Source of the DNA: Clostridium simiarum
GTDB lineage: Bacteria > Bacillota > Clostridia > Clostridiales > Clostridiaceae
NCBI RefSeq assembly: GCF_018919175.1
Contig: NZ_JAHLQL010000002.1
Coordinates: forward strand, 310,001-374,000
Direction of reading: 5' to 3'
DNA length: 64,000 nt
This document shows positions 50,018 to 58,950 of this stretch, in pieces. Below the pieces are notes generated by a model. It saw only the letters and a list, made by a program, of their open reading frames with translations, was not told where the DNA came from and ran no database searches. A program made the position numbers and the translations under genes. Each line of letters opens with the position of its first letter. Within the stretch, counting starts at the first letter, position 1.

Positions 50018-51022
50018 ATGAATATAGCTGATTATAAAGGCGTTTGGGTTTTTGCAGAACAAAGAGATGGAGAACTTCAAAAGGTTTCATTAGAACTAAT
50101 AGCTAAAGGTAGAGAAATGGCAGATAAACTAGGGGTAAAATTAACTGCTTTATTATTAGGACATAATGTAGATTGCCTAGCAAAGACACTTATAGCTTAT
50201 GGAGCTGATGAAGTTTTACAATCAGAAAATGAATTATTAAAGCATTATACTACAGATGGATATACAAAAGTTATATGTGACCTTGCTAATGAATATAAAC
50301 CAGAAGTTATATTTATAGGAGCTACTTTCATAGGAAGAGATCTAGGACCTAGAGTAGCAGCAAGATTAAACACAGGTCTTACAGCTGACTGTACGGCTTT
50401 AGATGTAGATGAAGATACGAAAAATCTATTAATGACAAGACCTGCTTTTGGTGGAAATCTTATGGCTACAATAGAATGTGCCGATCATAGACCACAAATG
50501 GCAACTGTTAGACCGGGAGTTTTTGCAAAGCTTGCTAAAGATGAAAGCAGAGCTCAAAATATAATTAAAGTTGATGCTAAATTAGCAGCAGAAGATGTGA
50601 GAACAAAGGTTGTTAGTGTGGAAAAGGTTCATAAAGAATTTGAAGATATAACAGAAGCTAAAGTCCTAGTAGCTGGTGGTAGAGGAGTAGGAGATAAAGC
50701 AACCTTTGATATGCTAAAAGAATTGGCAGAGACTATGGGAGGGACAGTGGCTGCTTCTCGTGCTGCAATTGAAAATAGTTGGCTAGATAAAGATTACCAA
50801 GTTGGGCAAACTGGTAAAACTGTTAGACCGAATATTTATATAGCATGTGGTATATCAGGAGCTATACAGCATTTGGCTGGTATGCAAGAAAGTGATATAA
50901 TAATAGCTATAAATAAAGATGAAGGTGCGCCAATAATGAAAGTTGCAGACTATGCTATAGTTGGAGACTTGAATAAAGTTATTCCCGAGATGATATCTCA
51001 ATTTAAAGCAATGCAAGAATAA
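50018..51022 (+). CDS. etfA: Electron transfer flavoprotein, alpha subunit
   Basis: 334 residues. N-terminal half DYKGVWVFAEQRDGELQKV and FIGATFIGRDLGPRVAARL; the FAD-binding C-terminal domain has VLVAGGRGVGDKATFD, GQTGKTVRPNIYIACGISGA, QHLAGM and INKDEGAPIMKVADYAIVGD. It carries the second FAD, which shuttles electrons to Bcd. AGGAGG precedes the ATG. A GGGACAGT here at about 50741 is a chance fragment, not a repeat copy. Confidence 0.97.
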   Translation: MNIADYKGVWVFAEQRDGELQKVSLELIAKGREMADKLGVKLTALLLGHNVDCLAKTLIAYGADEVLQSENELLKHYTTDGYTKVICDLANEYKPEVIFIGATFIGRDLGPRVAARLNTGLTADCTALDVDEDTKNLLMTRPAFGGNLMATIECADHRPQMATVRPGVFAKLAKDESRAQNIIKVDAKLAAEDVRTKVVSVEKVHKEFEDITEAKVLVAGGRGVGDKATFDMLKELAETMGGTVAASRAAIENSWLDKDYQVGQTGKTVRPNIYIACGISGAIQHLAGMQESDIIIAINKDEGAPIMKVADYAIVGDLNKVIPEMISQFKAMQE

Positions 51023-51086
51023 TATAAAATAGCTTAGCTAAAGGAGACTTTAGCTAAGCAAATTTTCAATATAAGGAGGTAATTAT

Positions 51087-51935
51087 ATGGAAAAAATATT
51101 TGTACTTGGAGCAGGAACTATGGGAGCTGGTATAGTTCAAGCTTTTGCACAAAAGGGTTATGAGGTTATAGTAAGAGATATAAAAGATGAGTTTGTAGAT
51201 AAAGGAATTGCCGGCATAAATAAAAGCCTTTCTAAATTAGTTGCTAAAGGAAAAATGACAGAAGAAGATAAGGAAGCTATACTTTCAAGAATTTCAGGAA
51301 CTACAGATATGAATCTTGCTGAAGACTGTGATTTAGTAGTAGAAGCTGCAATTGAAAATATGGAAATCAAAAAACAAATCTTTGCTGAATTAGATAAAAT
51401 TTGTAAGCCAGAAGCAATACTTGCTTCAAATACATCTTCTTTATCAATTACAGAGGTAGCATCAGCTACAAATAGACCAGATAAGGTTATCGGAATGCAT
51501 TTCTTTAACCCAGCACCTATAATGAAGCTTGTAGAAATTATAAGAGGAATGGCTACATCACAAGAAACTTTTGATGCAGTAAAAGAAGTTTCTCTTTCCA
51601 TAGGCAAAGATCCAGTAGAAGTAGCAGAAGCTCCTGGATTTGTAGTAAATAGAATATTAATTCCTATGATAAACGAAGCAGTTGGAATACTTGCAGAAGA
51701 TATAGCAAGTGCAGAGGATATAGATAAGTCAATGATGCTTGGAGCTAACCATCCAATGGGACCTTTGGCTTTAGGAGATCTTATAGGGCTTGATGTATGT
51801 CTTGCTATAATGGATGTTTTATATAAAGAAACAGGAGATACAAAATATAGAGCACATAGCCTACTTAGAAAATATGTAAGAGCTGGATGGCTTGGAAGAA
51901 AGACAGGAAGAGGATTCCATAATTATAGTAAATAG
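51087..51935 (+). CDS. hbd: 3-hydroxybutyryl-CoA dehydrogenase
   Basis: 282 residues. It reduces acetoacetyl-CoA to 3-hydroxybutyryl-CoA. NAD(P)-binding [18 protein letters not shown] is at the start, the catalytic His in [15 protein letters not shown] and the substrate-side Asn in [28 protein letters not shown] and [14 protein letters not shown] close the protein. Last gene of the operon; a strong terminator follows five bases after the stop. Confidence 0.97.
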   Translation: MEKIFVLGAGTMGAGIVQAFAQKGYEVIVRDIKDEFVDKGIAGINKSLSKLVAKGKMTEEDKEAILSRISGTTDMNLAEDCDLVVEAAIENMEIKKQIFAELDKICKPEAILASNTSSLSITEVASATNRPDKVIGMHFFNPAPIMKLVEIIRGMATSQETFDAVKEVSLSIGKDPVEVAEAPGFVVNRILIPMINEAVGILAEDIASAEDIDKSMMLGANHPMGPLALGDLIGLDVCLAIMDVLYKETGDTKYRAHSLLRKYVRAGWLGRKTGRGFHNYSK

Positions 51936-51939
51936 AATT

Positions 51940-51971
51940 AAAAAAGACGACTTATTGGTCGTCTTTTTTAC
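51940..51971 (+). terminator. Intrinsic terminator of the crt-hbd operon
   Basis: AAAAAAGACGAC (51940-51951) pairs with GTCGTCTTTTTT (51958-51969), a G/C-rich stem with T run. Confidence 0.95.
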
Positions 51972-52070
51972 GTTATAAAGAGTATTTATTTTACAGGGAC
52001 TTGTAATGGATATTTATTGAAATTTTTATCTAATAAATTCTACAGCTAGAATACCTTTTGTATTTAAGTA

Positions 52071-52310
52071 TTATTGTATGAATTGTTTCAAAATCTCTAA
52101 TGCTTTGTTAACGGCTTTATCTTTTGATAAATCCTCATCTTTACTTTCTGGAACATTAATATCTGGTTCTGTAGTAAATTCACTGTCACAACGTCCGTCG
52201 CCTCTTAATCCCATTTCTTTAGGAAATGTAAAAAGATATCCACTATTAGGTAATGTGCATACTGCAGGATCAGAACCTATAGCATTTATATGGATAATAA
52301 TGTACTGATC
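52071..52310 (-). pseudogene. C-terminal remnant of an S41 (tail-specific) protease gene
   Basis: A 79-codon open stretch on the minus strand, closed upstream by TGA, with no start codon or ribosome site. It contains CTLPNSGYLFTFPKEMGL, GDGRCDSEFTTEPDINVP and DKAVNKALEILKQF, matching the C-terminal end of S41 peptidases (PNSGxxFxFP...DG...G..PDI.V...D.AL..A). The Ser/Lys catalytic part is missing. It is a decayed gene trapped between the hbd terminator and the activator gene. The plus-strand frame over the same bases is a shadow. Confidence 0.65.
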
Positions 52311-52447
52311 TCAGTGTAAAGCTTAGATTATATATATATGTTTTCTAAATTAAATCATAATGTGATAAAATGTAGATACTTATTACTTTAAAGCTTTTAA
52401 GTAAACCTTTAAACTTTAAAATGAGACTAAAACCTGGTGGTGATGAT

Positions 52448-54358
52448 TTGTACGATAAGAGAAAAAAAGAAGAGATTATTAAAAAATCTCATGAAAGAAG
52501 TAAAATATATGGAATAGAAAAAGAGAGAATTTTTTCTAAGAGAATTCTTATGGGGAATGAAGTATCCGGTACTTTAGAGAAAAACAAAGAGTTAATAAAT
52601 GTGGCTGATGCCTTTATGAAAATACTTTATGACTTTTTAGAGGCGTCTGGATTTATTATATTTTTGACAGATAGAGAGGGATGTATATTAAATATAGTAG
52701 GAGATGAAAAAATTATAGAGGCAGCTAGAGAACTTAATATGATAGTAGGGGCATTTATGGATGAAGGTAATGTAGGTACTAATGCTATGGGTATTGCAAT
52801 TAAAGAAGATTCACCTATACAAATATCTGCAAAAGAACATTTTATTAATGCATATCATAGATGGACCTGTTCTGCAGCTCCTATACATAATGTAAAGGGG
52901 GAGATAATAGGCACATTAAATCTTACAGGAGGAAGTGATTTGGTTCATCCACATACTTTAGGTCTTGTGGTGGCAGCGGTAAAATCTATAGAAAATCAAT
53001 TAAAGGTAGAAAATGCTCAAAAAAAGTTAAAAGAAGCTTATCAATATATGAAGGTTATAATGAACTCTATATCCTCAGGAATAATAGCCTTAGATAGAGA
53101 AGGGATTATAAATAGTATAAATGATGAAGCCTGTAGAATGTTAAACTTAAATAGAGAGGAAATAATAAATAACTCTGTAGAAGATATCTTATATAATTGG
53201 AAACATTTCTTTAAAAGCTTAGAAGAAGGTAAAAAGATTGAAGATGAAGAAATAAATTTAAAAATAAATGGTATTAGAAAAAGTTATAACATGAACATAT
53301 ACCCCATATTTTCAGAGAAAAATCAGATTAAGGGTATAGTTATACTTTTAAAGGATATACAAAATGTTTTTAATTTAGTTAACAAATATACAGGGATGAA
53401 CGCTAGATATACTTTTGAAGATTTTATTGGAAACAGCGCTGAGATAAAAAAGATAAAAGAGTATGCTAAGGGGATTGCAGATAGTCCATCTACTGTGCTT
53501 ATAGAAGGGGAAAGTGGAACTGGAAAAGAAGTTTTAGCTCAAGCCATTCATAACTATAGTAATAGAAGGAATGGAGGATTTGTTGCTATAAATTGTGGTG
53601 CTATATCCAAAAATCTCATTGAAAGTGAACTTTTTGGTTATGATGATGGGGCCTTTACAGGAGCAAGAAAAGGTGGTAAGCCAGGGAAGTTTGAATTAGC
53701 TAATGGAGGAACCTTGTTTTTAGACGAAATAGGGGAGATGCCATTAGATATGCAGGTGAATCTACTTAGGGTACTTCAGGAAGGGGTGGTTACTAGGATA
53801 GGAGGAAGTAAGTACATTCCTGTAGATGTAAGGATAATTGCAGCCACCAATAAAGATTTAAGAAAAGAGGTGGCTAGAGGAACCTTTAGGCAAGATCTTT
53901 ATTATAGATTAAGTGTAATACCTATTGTAATTCCACCTTTGAGAGAAAGAAGAGAAGATATATTTTCTCTTGTAGAGCATTTTCTAAAAATCAAGTGTGA
54001 AAAACTAAATAAATCTATACCTAATATACATAAAAGAGATTATCAGAAGCTTTTAAGTTATAATTGGCAGGGAAATGTAAGAGAACTAGAAAACTTTATA
54101 GAGAAAATAGTGAATTTTAATGGAGATGTAGATTATGATTTTATAGGTAGTGAAGAAATTTCTTATGATAATTTATCGTTAGAAGAAATTGCTTTAGGTG
54201 AAGAGGATTATATATGTTCCTTAGAAGATCTAGAGAAAAGAGCTATTATAGCCTGTTTAAGTAAATTTAATGGTAATATAACTAAGGTATCTTCGGTGCT
54301 TGGCATTGGAAGAAACACTTTATATAGTAAAATGAAAAAATATAATATCGGGGGGTAG
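52448..54358 (+). CDS. Sigma54-dependent transcriptional activator (GAF-PAS-AAA-Fis)
   Basis: 636 residues. A GAF-like sensor region (about 40-200; [20 protein letters not shown] and [10 protein letters not shown] are as in AcoR-type activators), a PAS domain (about 205-320), the AAA+ domain with Walker [16 protein letters not shown], the sigma54-contact [10 protein letters not shown] and Walker [13 protein letters not shown], and a Fis-type helix-turn-helix ([18 protein letters not shown]). It sits between the hbd operon and the alcohol dehydrogenase gene, whose -24/-12 promoter and upstream repeats make it the likely target; the crt operon is another candidate. Start chosen at the TTG 52448 with GGTGGTGA upstream; an ATG at 52421 lacks a site. 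Confidence 0.88.
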   Translation: MYDKRKKEEIIKKSHERSKIYGIEKERIFSKRILMGNEVSGTLEKNKELINVADAFMKILYDFLEASGFIIFLTDREGCILNIVGDEKIIEAARELNMIVGAFMDEGNVGTNAMGIAIKEDSPIQISAKEHFINAYHRWTCSAAPIHNVKGEIIGTLNLTGGSDLVHPHTLGLVVAAVKSIENQLKVENAQKKLKEAYQYMKVIMNSISSGIIALDREGIINSINDEACRMLNLNREEIINNSVEDILYNWKHFFKSLEEGKKIEDEEINLKINGIRKSYNMNIYPIFSEKNQIKGIVILLKDIQNVFNLVNKYTGMNARYTFEDFIGNSAEIKKIKEYAKGIADSPSTVLIEGESGTGKEVLAQAIHNYSNRRNGGFVAINCGAISKNLIESELFGYDDGAFTGARKGGKPGKFELANGGTLFLDEIGEMPLDMQVNLLRVLQEGVVTRIGGSKYIPVDVRIIAATNKDLRKEVARGTFRQDLYYRLSVIPIVIPPLRERREDIFSLVEHFLKIKCEKLNKSIPNIHKRDYQKLLSYNWQGNVRELENFIEKIVNFNGDVDYDFIGSEEISYDNLSLEEIALGEEDYICSLEDLEKRAIIACLSKFNGNITKVSSVLGIGRNTLYSKMKKYNIGG

Positions 54359-54364
54359 GATAAA

Positions 54365-54826
54365 ATGAGTTTAAAAGGATTTATGACTTCTGTTATCTTA
54401 GGGTTACTATTAGCTATAGTATCCATATGGAATTTTAGAATTGCACTTTATGTACTAGGAATATTTTATATTATAAAAGGAGCACTTCAATTAATAAATA
54501 AGGAGTACTATAAAAAGTTTCAGTGTATAATTAATGTGGATAGATATAAAGCTTATGAAAAGAAAAATGATGAATTTAAAAAGTACATAAAATCAGATCC
54601 TATATCGGATTTAATAATGGCTTTTTTATTTATATATGTAGGGTATAAAGCTAATATAGCTGCAGGTAGTATAAAGTATCCTTTAATGATATTTTTATTT
54701 ATTTCAATAGATTATCTTATAGAGACTAACGCTATGGTAAAAAGTGAAAAGTGGGAGGATTACAAAAAGAAAAGTATTTTTACATCTATAATAATGATAT
54801 TTATTGTTTTCTTTTTATTAAAATAG
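54365..54826 (+). CDS. Small membrane protein of unknown function
   Basis: 153 residues with about four hydrophobic segments (5-24, 28-43, 80-116, 133-152) and a charged middle loop rich in Lys/Tyr (EYYKKFQCIINVDRYKAYEKK). I do not recognise a family. It starts six bases after the activator stop, whose last codons provide GGGGGGTAGGA as ribosome site, so the two are co-transcribed. Its role may be connected with the activator, but nothing in the sequence shows it. Confidence 0.6.
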   Translation: MSLKGFMTSVILGLLLAIVSIWNFRIALYVLGIFYIIKGALQLINKEYYKKFQCIINVDRYKAYEKKNDEFKKYIKSDPISDLIMAFLFIYVGYKANIAAGSIKYPLMIFLFISIDYLIETNAMVKSEKWEDYKKKSIFTSIIMIFIVFFLLK

Positions 54827-54841
54827 AGTTAATGATTTAAC

Positions 54842-54936
54842 GTGGTCTAAAAACGAACAGTGGTCTAAAAACGAACAATAATTTAAAGCAAAAGTGTTCT
54901 TAAATGGAACAAAAATCTTTAATATTATTGTTCTTT
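54842..54936. promoter_or_regulatory. Upstream activator-site cluster of the alcohol dehydrogenase gene
   Basis: A perfect 18-base tandem duplication (54842-54859 and 54860-54877, each ending CGAACA), a palindrome TGTTC-N7-GAACA (54895-54911) and another TTGTTCTTT half-site near 54929. They lie 110-205 bases before the -24/-12 promoter, the normal range for an enhancer-binding activator. Confidence 0.65.
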
Positions 54937-55047
54937 AATATTTTTTGAAGATACTGCATATAAATTATAATGTGCAAAATAAGATAAAACAGGCTACTAG
55001 GTTATTTTTTTAACTAATTATAATAAAATTTGTTAAAAAAATATCTA

Positions 55048-55064
55048 TTGGCATGGTACTTGCT
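55048..55064 (+). promoter_or_regulatory. Sigma54 (-24/-12) promoter of the alcohol dehydrogenase gene
   Basis: TTGGCATGGTACTTGCT, matching TTGGCACGN4TTGCW except one base, with GG and GC 12 bases apart; 45 bases before the start codon. Confidence 0.88.
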
Positions 55065-55108
55065 AATTATTATAAATGTGATTAATAAATTTCAGGAGGA
55101 GATATGGT

Positions 55109-56275
55109 ATGAATAGATTTACATTACCAAGGGACATATATTTTGGTGAAGGATCCATGGAAGTATTAAAAACATTAAAAGGTAAAAAAGCAGTTATAGT
55201 AACTGGTGGAAGTTCAATGCAAAAATTTGGATTTTTAGATAAAGTAGAAAGCTATTTAAAAGAAGCAGGAATGGAAGTTAAAAGAATTGAAGGGGTAGAA
55301 CCAGATCCATCAGTTGAGACTGTAATGAAAGGTGCTGAATTCATGAGAGAATTTGGACCTGATTGGATAGTGTCCATAGGAGGAGGCTCACCTATAGATG
55401 CTGCTAAAGCTATGTGGATATTCTATGAGCATCCAGAAGTAACTTTTGATGATGTTAAAGATCCATTTACAGTTCCAGAATTAAGAAACAAAGCTAAATT
55501 TTTAGCTATACCATCTACAAGTGGAACAGCCACAGAGGTTACAGCTTTTTCAGTTATAACTGATTATAAAGCAGGAATAAAATATCCTTTGGCTGACTTT
55601 AACTTAACTCCAGATGTTGCTATAGTTGACCCAAGCTTAGCTGAAACTATGCCAAAAACTTTAACAGCTCATACTGGAATGGATGCATTAACTCATGCTA
55701 TAGAAGCTTATGTTGCTTCCTTGAGATCATCCTTCTCAGATCCACTGGCAATGCAATCTATAAAAATGATAAAAGATAATTTATTTAATTCTTATAATGG
55801 AGATAAAAAGGCAAGAGAAGAAATGCATATAGCTCAATGTTTAGCTGGTATGGCTTTTAGTAATGCGTTACTTGGAATAACTCATAGTATGGCTCATAAA
55901 ACAGGAGCAATATTCCATGTTCCACATGGCTGTGCAAATGCTATATATCTTCCATATGTAATAGAATTTAATAAAAAAGCCTGTGGAGATAGATACGCTC
56001 AAATAGCTAAGGAATTAGGACTTGTAGGAAGTAGCCAGGAAGAACTGATAAATTCCTTAATTGATATGATAAAAGAGATGAACAAGATGATGAACATACC
56101 TCAAACACTAAAAGAGTATGGAATAAAAGAAGAAGACTTCAAGGCTAATTTAGAAAAAATATCTGTAAATGCAGTAGCAGACGCATGCACAGGATCAAAT
56201 CCAAGAGAAATAAGTGTGGATGAAATGAAAAAAATATTTACTTGTGTTTATTACGGAGAAGAAGTTGATTTTTAG
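55109..56275 (+). CDS. Iron-containing (NAD(P)H-dependent) alcohol dehydrogenase
   Basis: 388 residues of the iron alcohol dehydrogenase family that reduces short aldehydes, such as acetaldehyde or butyraldehyde, to alcohols. Visible: GSPIDAAKAMWIFYEHP (cofactor glycine motif VSIGGGSPIDAAK), IPSTSGTATEVTAFSVI, and metal-binding residues in TGMDALTHAIEAYV, GITHSMAHKTGA and FHVPHGCANAIYLP. It is monocistronic, controlled by a sigma54 promoter and activator sites. The likely physiological use is ethanol or butanol formation to consume reducing power. AGGAGGAG precedes the ATG. Confidence 0.94.
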   Translation: MNRFTLPRDIYFGEGSMEVLKTLKGKKAVIVTGGSSMQKFGFLDKVESYLKEAGMEVKRIEGVEPDPSVETVMKGAEFMREFGPDWIVSIGGGSPIDAAKAMWIFYEHPEVTFDDVKDPFTVPELRNKAKFLAIPSTSGTATEVTAFSVITDYKAGIKYPLADFNLTPDVAIVDPSLAETMPKTLTAHTGMDALTHAIEAYVASLRSSFSDPLAMQSIKMIKDNLFNSYNGDKKAREEMHIAQCLAGMAFSNALLGITHSMAHKTGAIFHVPHGCANAIYLPYVIEFNKKACGDRYAQIAKELGLVGSSQEELINSLIDMIKEMNKMMNIPQTLKEYGIKEEDFKANLEKISVNAVADACTGSNPREISVDEMKKIFTCVYYGEEVDF

Positions 56276-56315
56276 ATTAGGGTATAACTATGCTATGGGA
56301 TTAGCTTAAAACATA

Positions 56316-56354
56316 AGGCTCTCTTTAGATACTAAGGATAGGAGAGCCTGTTTT
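56316..56354 (+). terminator. Intrinsic terminator after the alcohol dehydrogenase gene
   Basis: AGGCTCTC (56316-56323) pairs with GAGAGCCT (56342-56349), followed by GTTTTCTTT. Confidence 0.88.
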
Positions 56355-56475
56355 CTTTGAAAATTAAAACTATATCTACTATTTAGGTAATTTTATAATG
56401 AAATACCCTTTTTATATGATATAATATATGTGGACTTAAAGCACAGTGTATAAATTTTAACATGGGGGAATGAAT

Positions 56476-57366
56476 ATGTACAAAATAGTTAAGAAAAAGG
56501 TCTTAGCGCCTAACATTTATCTAATGGACATAGAAGCACCAAGAGTAGCTAAGTCTTGCGATCCAGGACAATTTGTAATAGTTAAAATGGATGAAAAAGG
56601 AGAAAGAATTCCATTAACAATTTGTGACTATGATAGAGAGGCTGGTACTGTTACAATAGTATTCCAAACTCTTGGAGAGTCAACAAAAGTAATGGCAAAC
56701 TATGAAGAAGGAGAATACTTTAGCGATTTTGTAGGTCCATTAGGGAGACCTTCTGACATGGTTCATGAGGATTTAGAGGATTTAAAAAAGAAAAAAATAA
56801 TGTTTATAGCTGGTGGAGTTGGAACGGCACCTGTTTACCCACAAGTTAAGTGGTTACATGAAAGAGGAATAGAAGCAGACGTAATAGTTGGAACAAAAAC
56901 TAAAGAGCTTTTATTATTAGAAGAAGAACTTAAATCTGTATCAGGAAATTTATATGTGGCTACAGATGACGGATCTTACGGATTTAAGGGAATGGTTACA
57001 GCATGTCTTAAAGATTTAGTTAATAATCAAGGAAAAAACTATGATTTAGTAGTTGCAATAGGACCTATGATAATGATGAAGTTCGTTGCTATGCTTACTA
57101 AAGAATTAAATATACCAACAGTAGTTAGTTTAAACCCAATAATGGTAGATGGAACAGGTATGTGTGGAGCATGCAGAGTGACTGTTGGAGAGGAAGTTAA
57201 ATTTGCCTGTGTTGATGGACCTGAATTTGATGGACATCTAGTTAATTTTGATGAAGCAATGAGAAGACAAGCTATGTATAAGTCAGAAGAAGGCAGAAAA
57301 ATATTAAAGAAAGAAGAAGGAGACACTCACCATCATGGTGGTTGCGGATGTGGAGGTGACAAGTAA
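56476..57366 (+). CDS. nfnA: NADH-dependent ferredoxin:NADP oxidoreductase, small subunit NfnA
   Basis: 296 residues. It binds FAD and NAD(H) in a ferredoxin-reductase fold: CDPGQFVIVKMDEKGERIPL, FIAGGVGTAPVYPQVKWL and a C-terminal [2Fe-2S] site in GTGMCGACRVTVGEEVKFACVDGPEFDG. With NfnB it couples NADH and reduced ferredoxin to NADPH formation by bifurcation. The tail HHHGGCGCGGDK adds His/Cys residues not needed by the core enzyme. The ATG at 56476 has GGGGGA seven bases upstream; that at 56470 is too near. It overlaps nfnB by one base. Confidence 0.93.
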   Translation: MYKIVKKKVLAPNIYLMDIEAPRVAKSCDPGQFVIVKMDEKGERIPLTICDYDREAGTVTIVFQTLGESTKVMANYEEGEYFSDFVGPLGRPSDMVHEDLEDLKKKKIMFIAGGVGTAPVYPQVKWLHERGIEADVIVGTKTKELLLLEEELKSVSGNLYVATDDGSYGFKGMVTACLKDLVNNQGKNYDLVVAIGPMIMMKFVAMLTKELNIPTVVSLNPIMVDGTGMCGACRVTVGEEVKFACVDGPEFDGHLVNFDEAMRRQAMYKSEEGRKILKKEEGDTHHHGGCGCGGDK

Positions 57367-58748
57367 TGGATAGAATGAAAAGGACTCCAATAAGTGAACA
57401 AGACCCAAAGGTAAGAGCTACCAATTTTGAAGAGGTTTGTTTAGGTTACACAGAAGAAGAAGCTATGGCTGAAGCAGCTAGATGCTTAAATTGTAAAAAA
57501 CCCCTATGTGTAACTCAATGTCCTGTTACAATAGGAATACCAGAGTTTATTCAACATGTTAAAAATGGTGAATTTGAAGAAGCTGCTAAAACTATAGCAA
57601 AATCTAGTGCACTTCCAGCAGTCTGTGGTAGAGTGTGTCCTCAAGAAGTTCAATGCGAAGGTAAGTGTGTACTTGGAATAAAGGGAGAAGCAGTGGCTAT
57701 AGGTAAGCTTGAAAGATTTGTAGCAGACTGGTCACGAGAACATAATATAGATCTTTCAGCAGTTGAAGATAAAAAAGGTAAGAAGGTAGCAGTGGTAGGA
57801 AGTGGTCCAGCAGGACTTACTTGTGCTGGGGACCTTGCTAAAAAAGGTTATGATGTAACTATTTTTGAAGCATTACACGAAGCAGGTGGAGTTTTAGTTT
57901 ATGGAATTCCAGAGTTCAGACTTCCAAAGGACACTGTAGTTAAACATGAAATAGAAAATGTTAAAAAACTAGGTGTTAAGATAGAGACTAACGTAATAGT
58001 TGGTAGAACAGTTACTATAGATCAACTATTAGAAGAAGAAGGATTCGATGCGATTTTTGTAGGCTCAGGAGCAGGTCTTCCGAAATTTATGGGAATACCG
58101 GGAGAAAATGCTAATGGGGTATTCTCAGCTAATGAATTTTTAACAAGAAATAACTTGATGAAAGCTTTCAAAGAAGGTTATTCTACACCTATAAGGGTTG
58201 GTAATAAGGTTGCAGTTGTAGGTGGAGGAAATGTTGCCATGGATGCGGCTAGAACTGCATTAAGATTAGGTGCAGAAGTTCATATAGTATATAGAAGATC
58301 AGAATCAGAACTTCCGGCAAGAGTTGAAGAGGTTCATCATGCTAAAGAAGAAGGAGTTATCTTTGACTTATTAACAAACCCAGTAGAAATCCTTACAGAT
58401 GAAAAAGGTTGGGTTAGTGGAATGAAGTGTGTAAGAATGGAACTTGGAGAGCCAGATGCTTCAGGTAGAAGAAAACCTGTAGAAGTAGAAGGTTCAGAGT
58501 TTACCCTTGATGTGGATACTGTTATAATGTCTCTTGGAACATCACCAAACCCATTAATACCAGCAACTACAAAGGGTCTTGAAATAAATAAGAGAAAATG
58601 TATAATTGCAGAAGAAGAAACAGGTCTTACTTCAAGAGAAAAAGTATATGCTGGTGGTGATGCTGTAACTGGAGCAGCTACAGTAATACTTGCTATGGGG
58701 GCAGGTAAAAAAGCGGCAACAGCGATAGATGAATTTTTAAGCAAATAA
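57366..58748 (+). CDS. nfnB: NADPH-binding large subunit NfnB (glutamate synthase-like)
   Basis: 460 residues of the glutamate synthase small-subunit family. N-terminal cysteine motifs CLNCKKPLCVTQCPV and CGRVCPQEVQCEGKCVLG bind two [4Fe-4S] clusters; VAVVGSGPAGLTCAGDLAKKG binds FAD and VAVVGGGNVAMDAARTALRLG NADP. Given the NfnA partner, it is the transhydrogenase subunit rather than glutamate synthase, which would need a large subunit absent here. ATG overlaps the nfnA stop (TAATG). Confidence 0.94.
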   Translation: MDRMKRTPISEQDPKVRATNFEEVCLGYTEEEAMAEAARCLNCKKPLCVTQCPVTIGIPEFIQHVKNGEFEEAAKTIAKSSALPAVCGRVCPQEVQCEGKCVLGIKGEAVAIGKLERFVADWSREHNIDLSAVEDKKGKKVAVVGSGPAGLTCAGDLAKKGYDVTIFEALHEAGGVLVYGIPEFRLPKDTVVKHEIENVKKLGVKIETNVIVGRTVTIDQLLEEEGFDAIFVGSGAGLPKFMGIPGENANGVFSANEFLTRNNLMKAFKEGYSTPIRVGNKVAVVGGGNVAMDAARTALRLGAEVHIVYRRSESELPARVEEVHHAKEEGVIFDLLTNPVEILTDEKGWVSGMKCVRMELGEPDASGRRKPVEVEGSEFTLDVDTVIMSLGTSPNPLIPATTKGLEINKRKCIIAEEETGLTSREKVYAGGDAVTGAATVILAMGAGKKAATAIDEFLSK

Positions 58749-58803
58749 AGTTTTATAAGACCGCTAAGAATAATTGGAACTTCAAAAATAAATAATAAGA
58801 TAT

Positions 58804-58850
58804 AAGAGCTTTATAACTATGATAATTCAGTTATAAAGCTCTTTCTTTAG
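58804..58850 (+). terminator. Intrinsic terminator of nfnAB
   Basis: AAGAGCTTTATAACT (58804-58818) pairs perfectly with AGTTATAAAGCTCTT (58829-58843), followed by TCTTTAG. Confidence 0.92.
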
Positions 58851-58950
58851 TTATCGCATATTAAGGTACGGTTTGATTTTAGCATAATATTATTTTATAA
58901 TAATATTTATTAAAACTATTTAAAAAAAAGTTAAAGGAGATTTAAGCGCC

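Noticed and set aside
50735..50750. GGGACAGT within etfA as a further repeat copy
   Set aside because: Only eight bases agree and the flanks do not; it encodes a conserved EtfA segment.
52078..52308. A 76-residue reading frame on the plus strand
   Set aside because: It is the shadow of the S41 protease remnant on the minus strand, which has clear family motifs; no ribosome site for the plus frame.
55030..55047. A Rex operator upstream of the alcohol dehydrogenase gene
   Set aside because: Only the left half TTGTTAA is present; the right half does not match.
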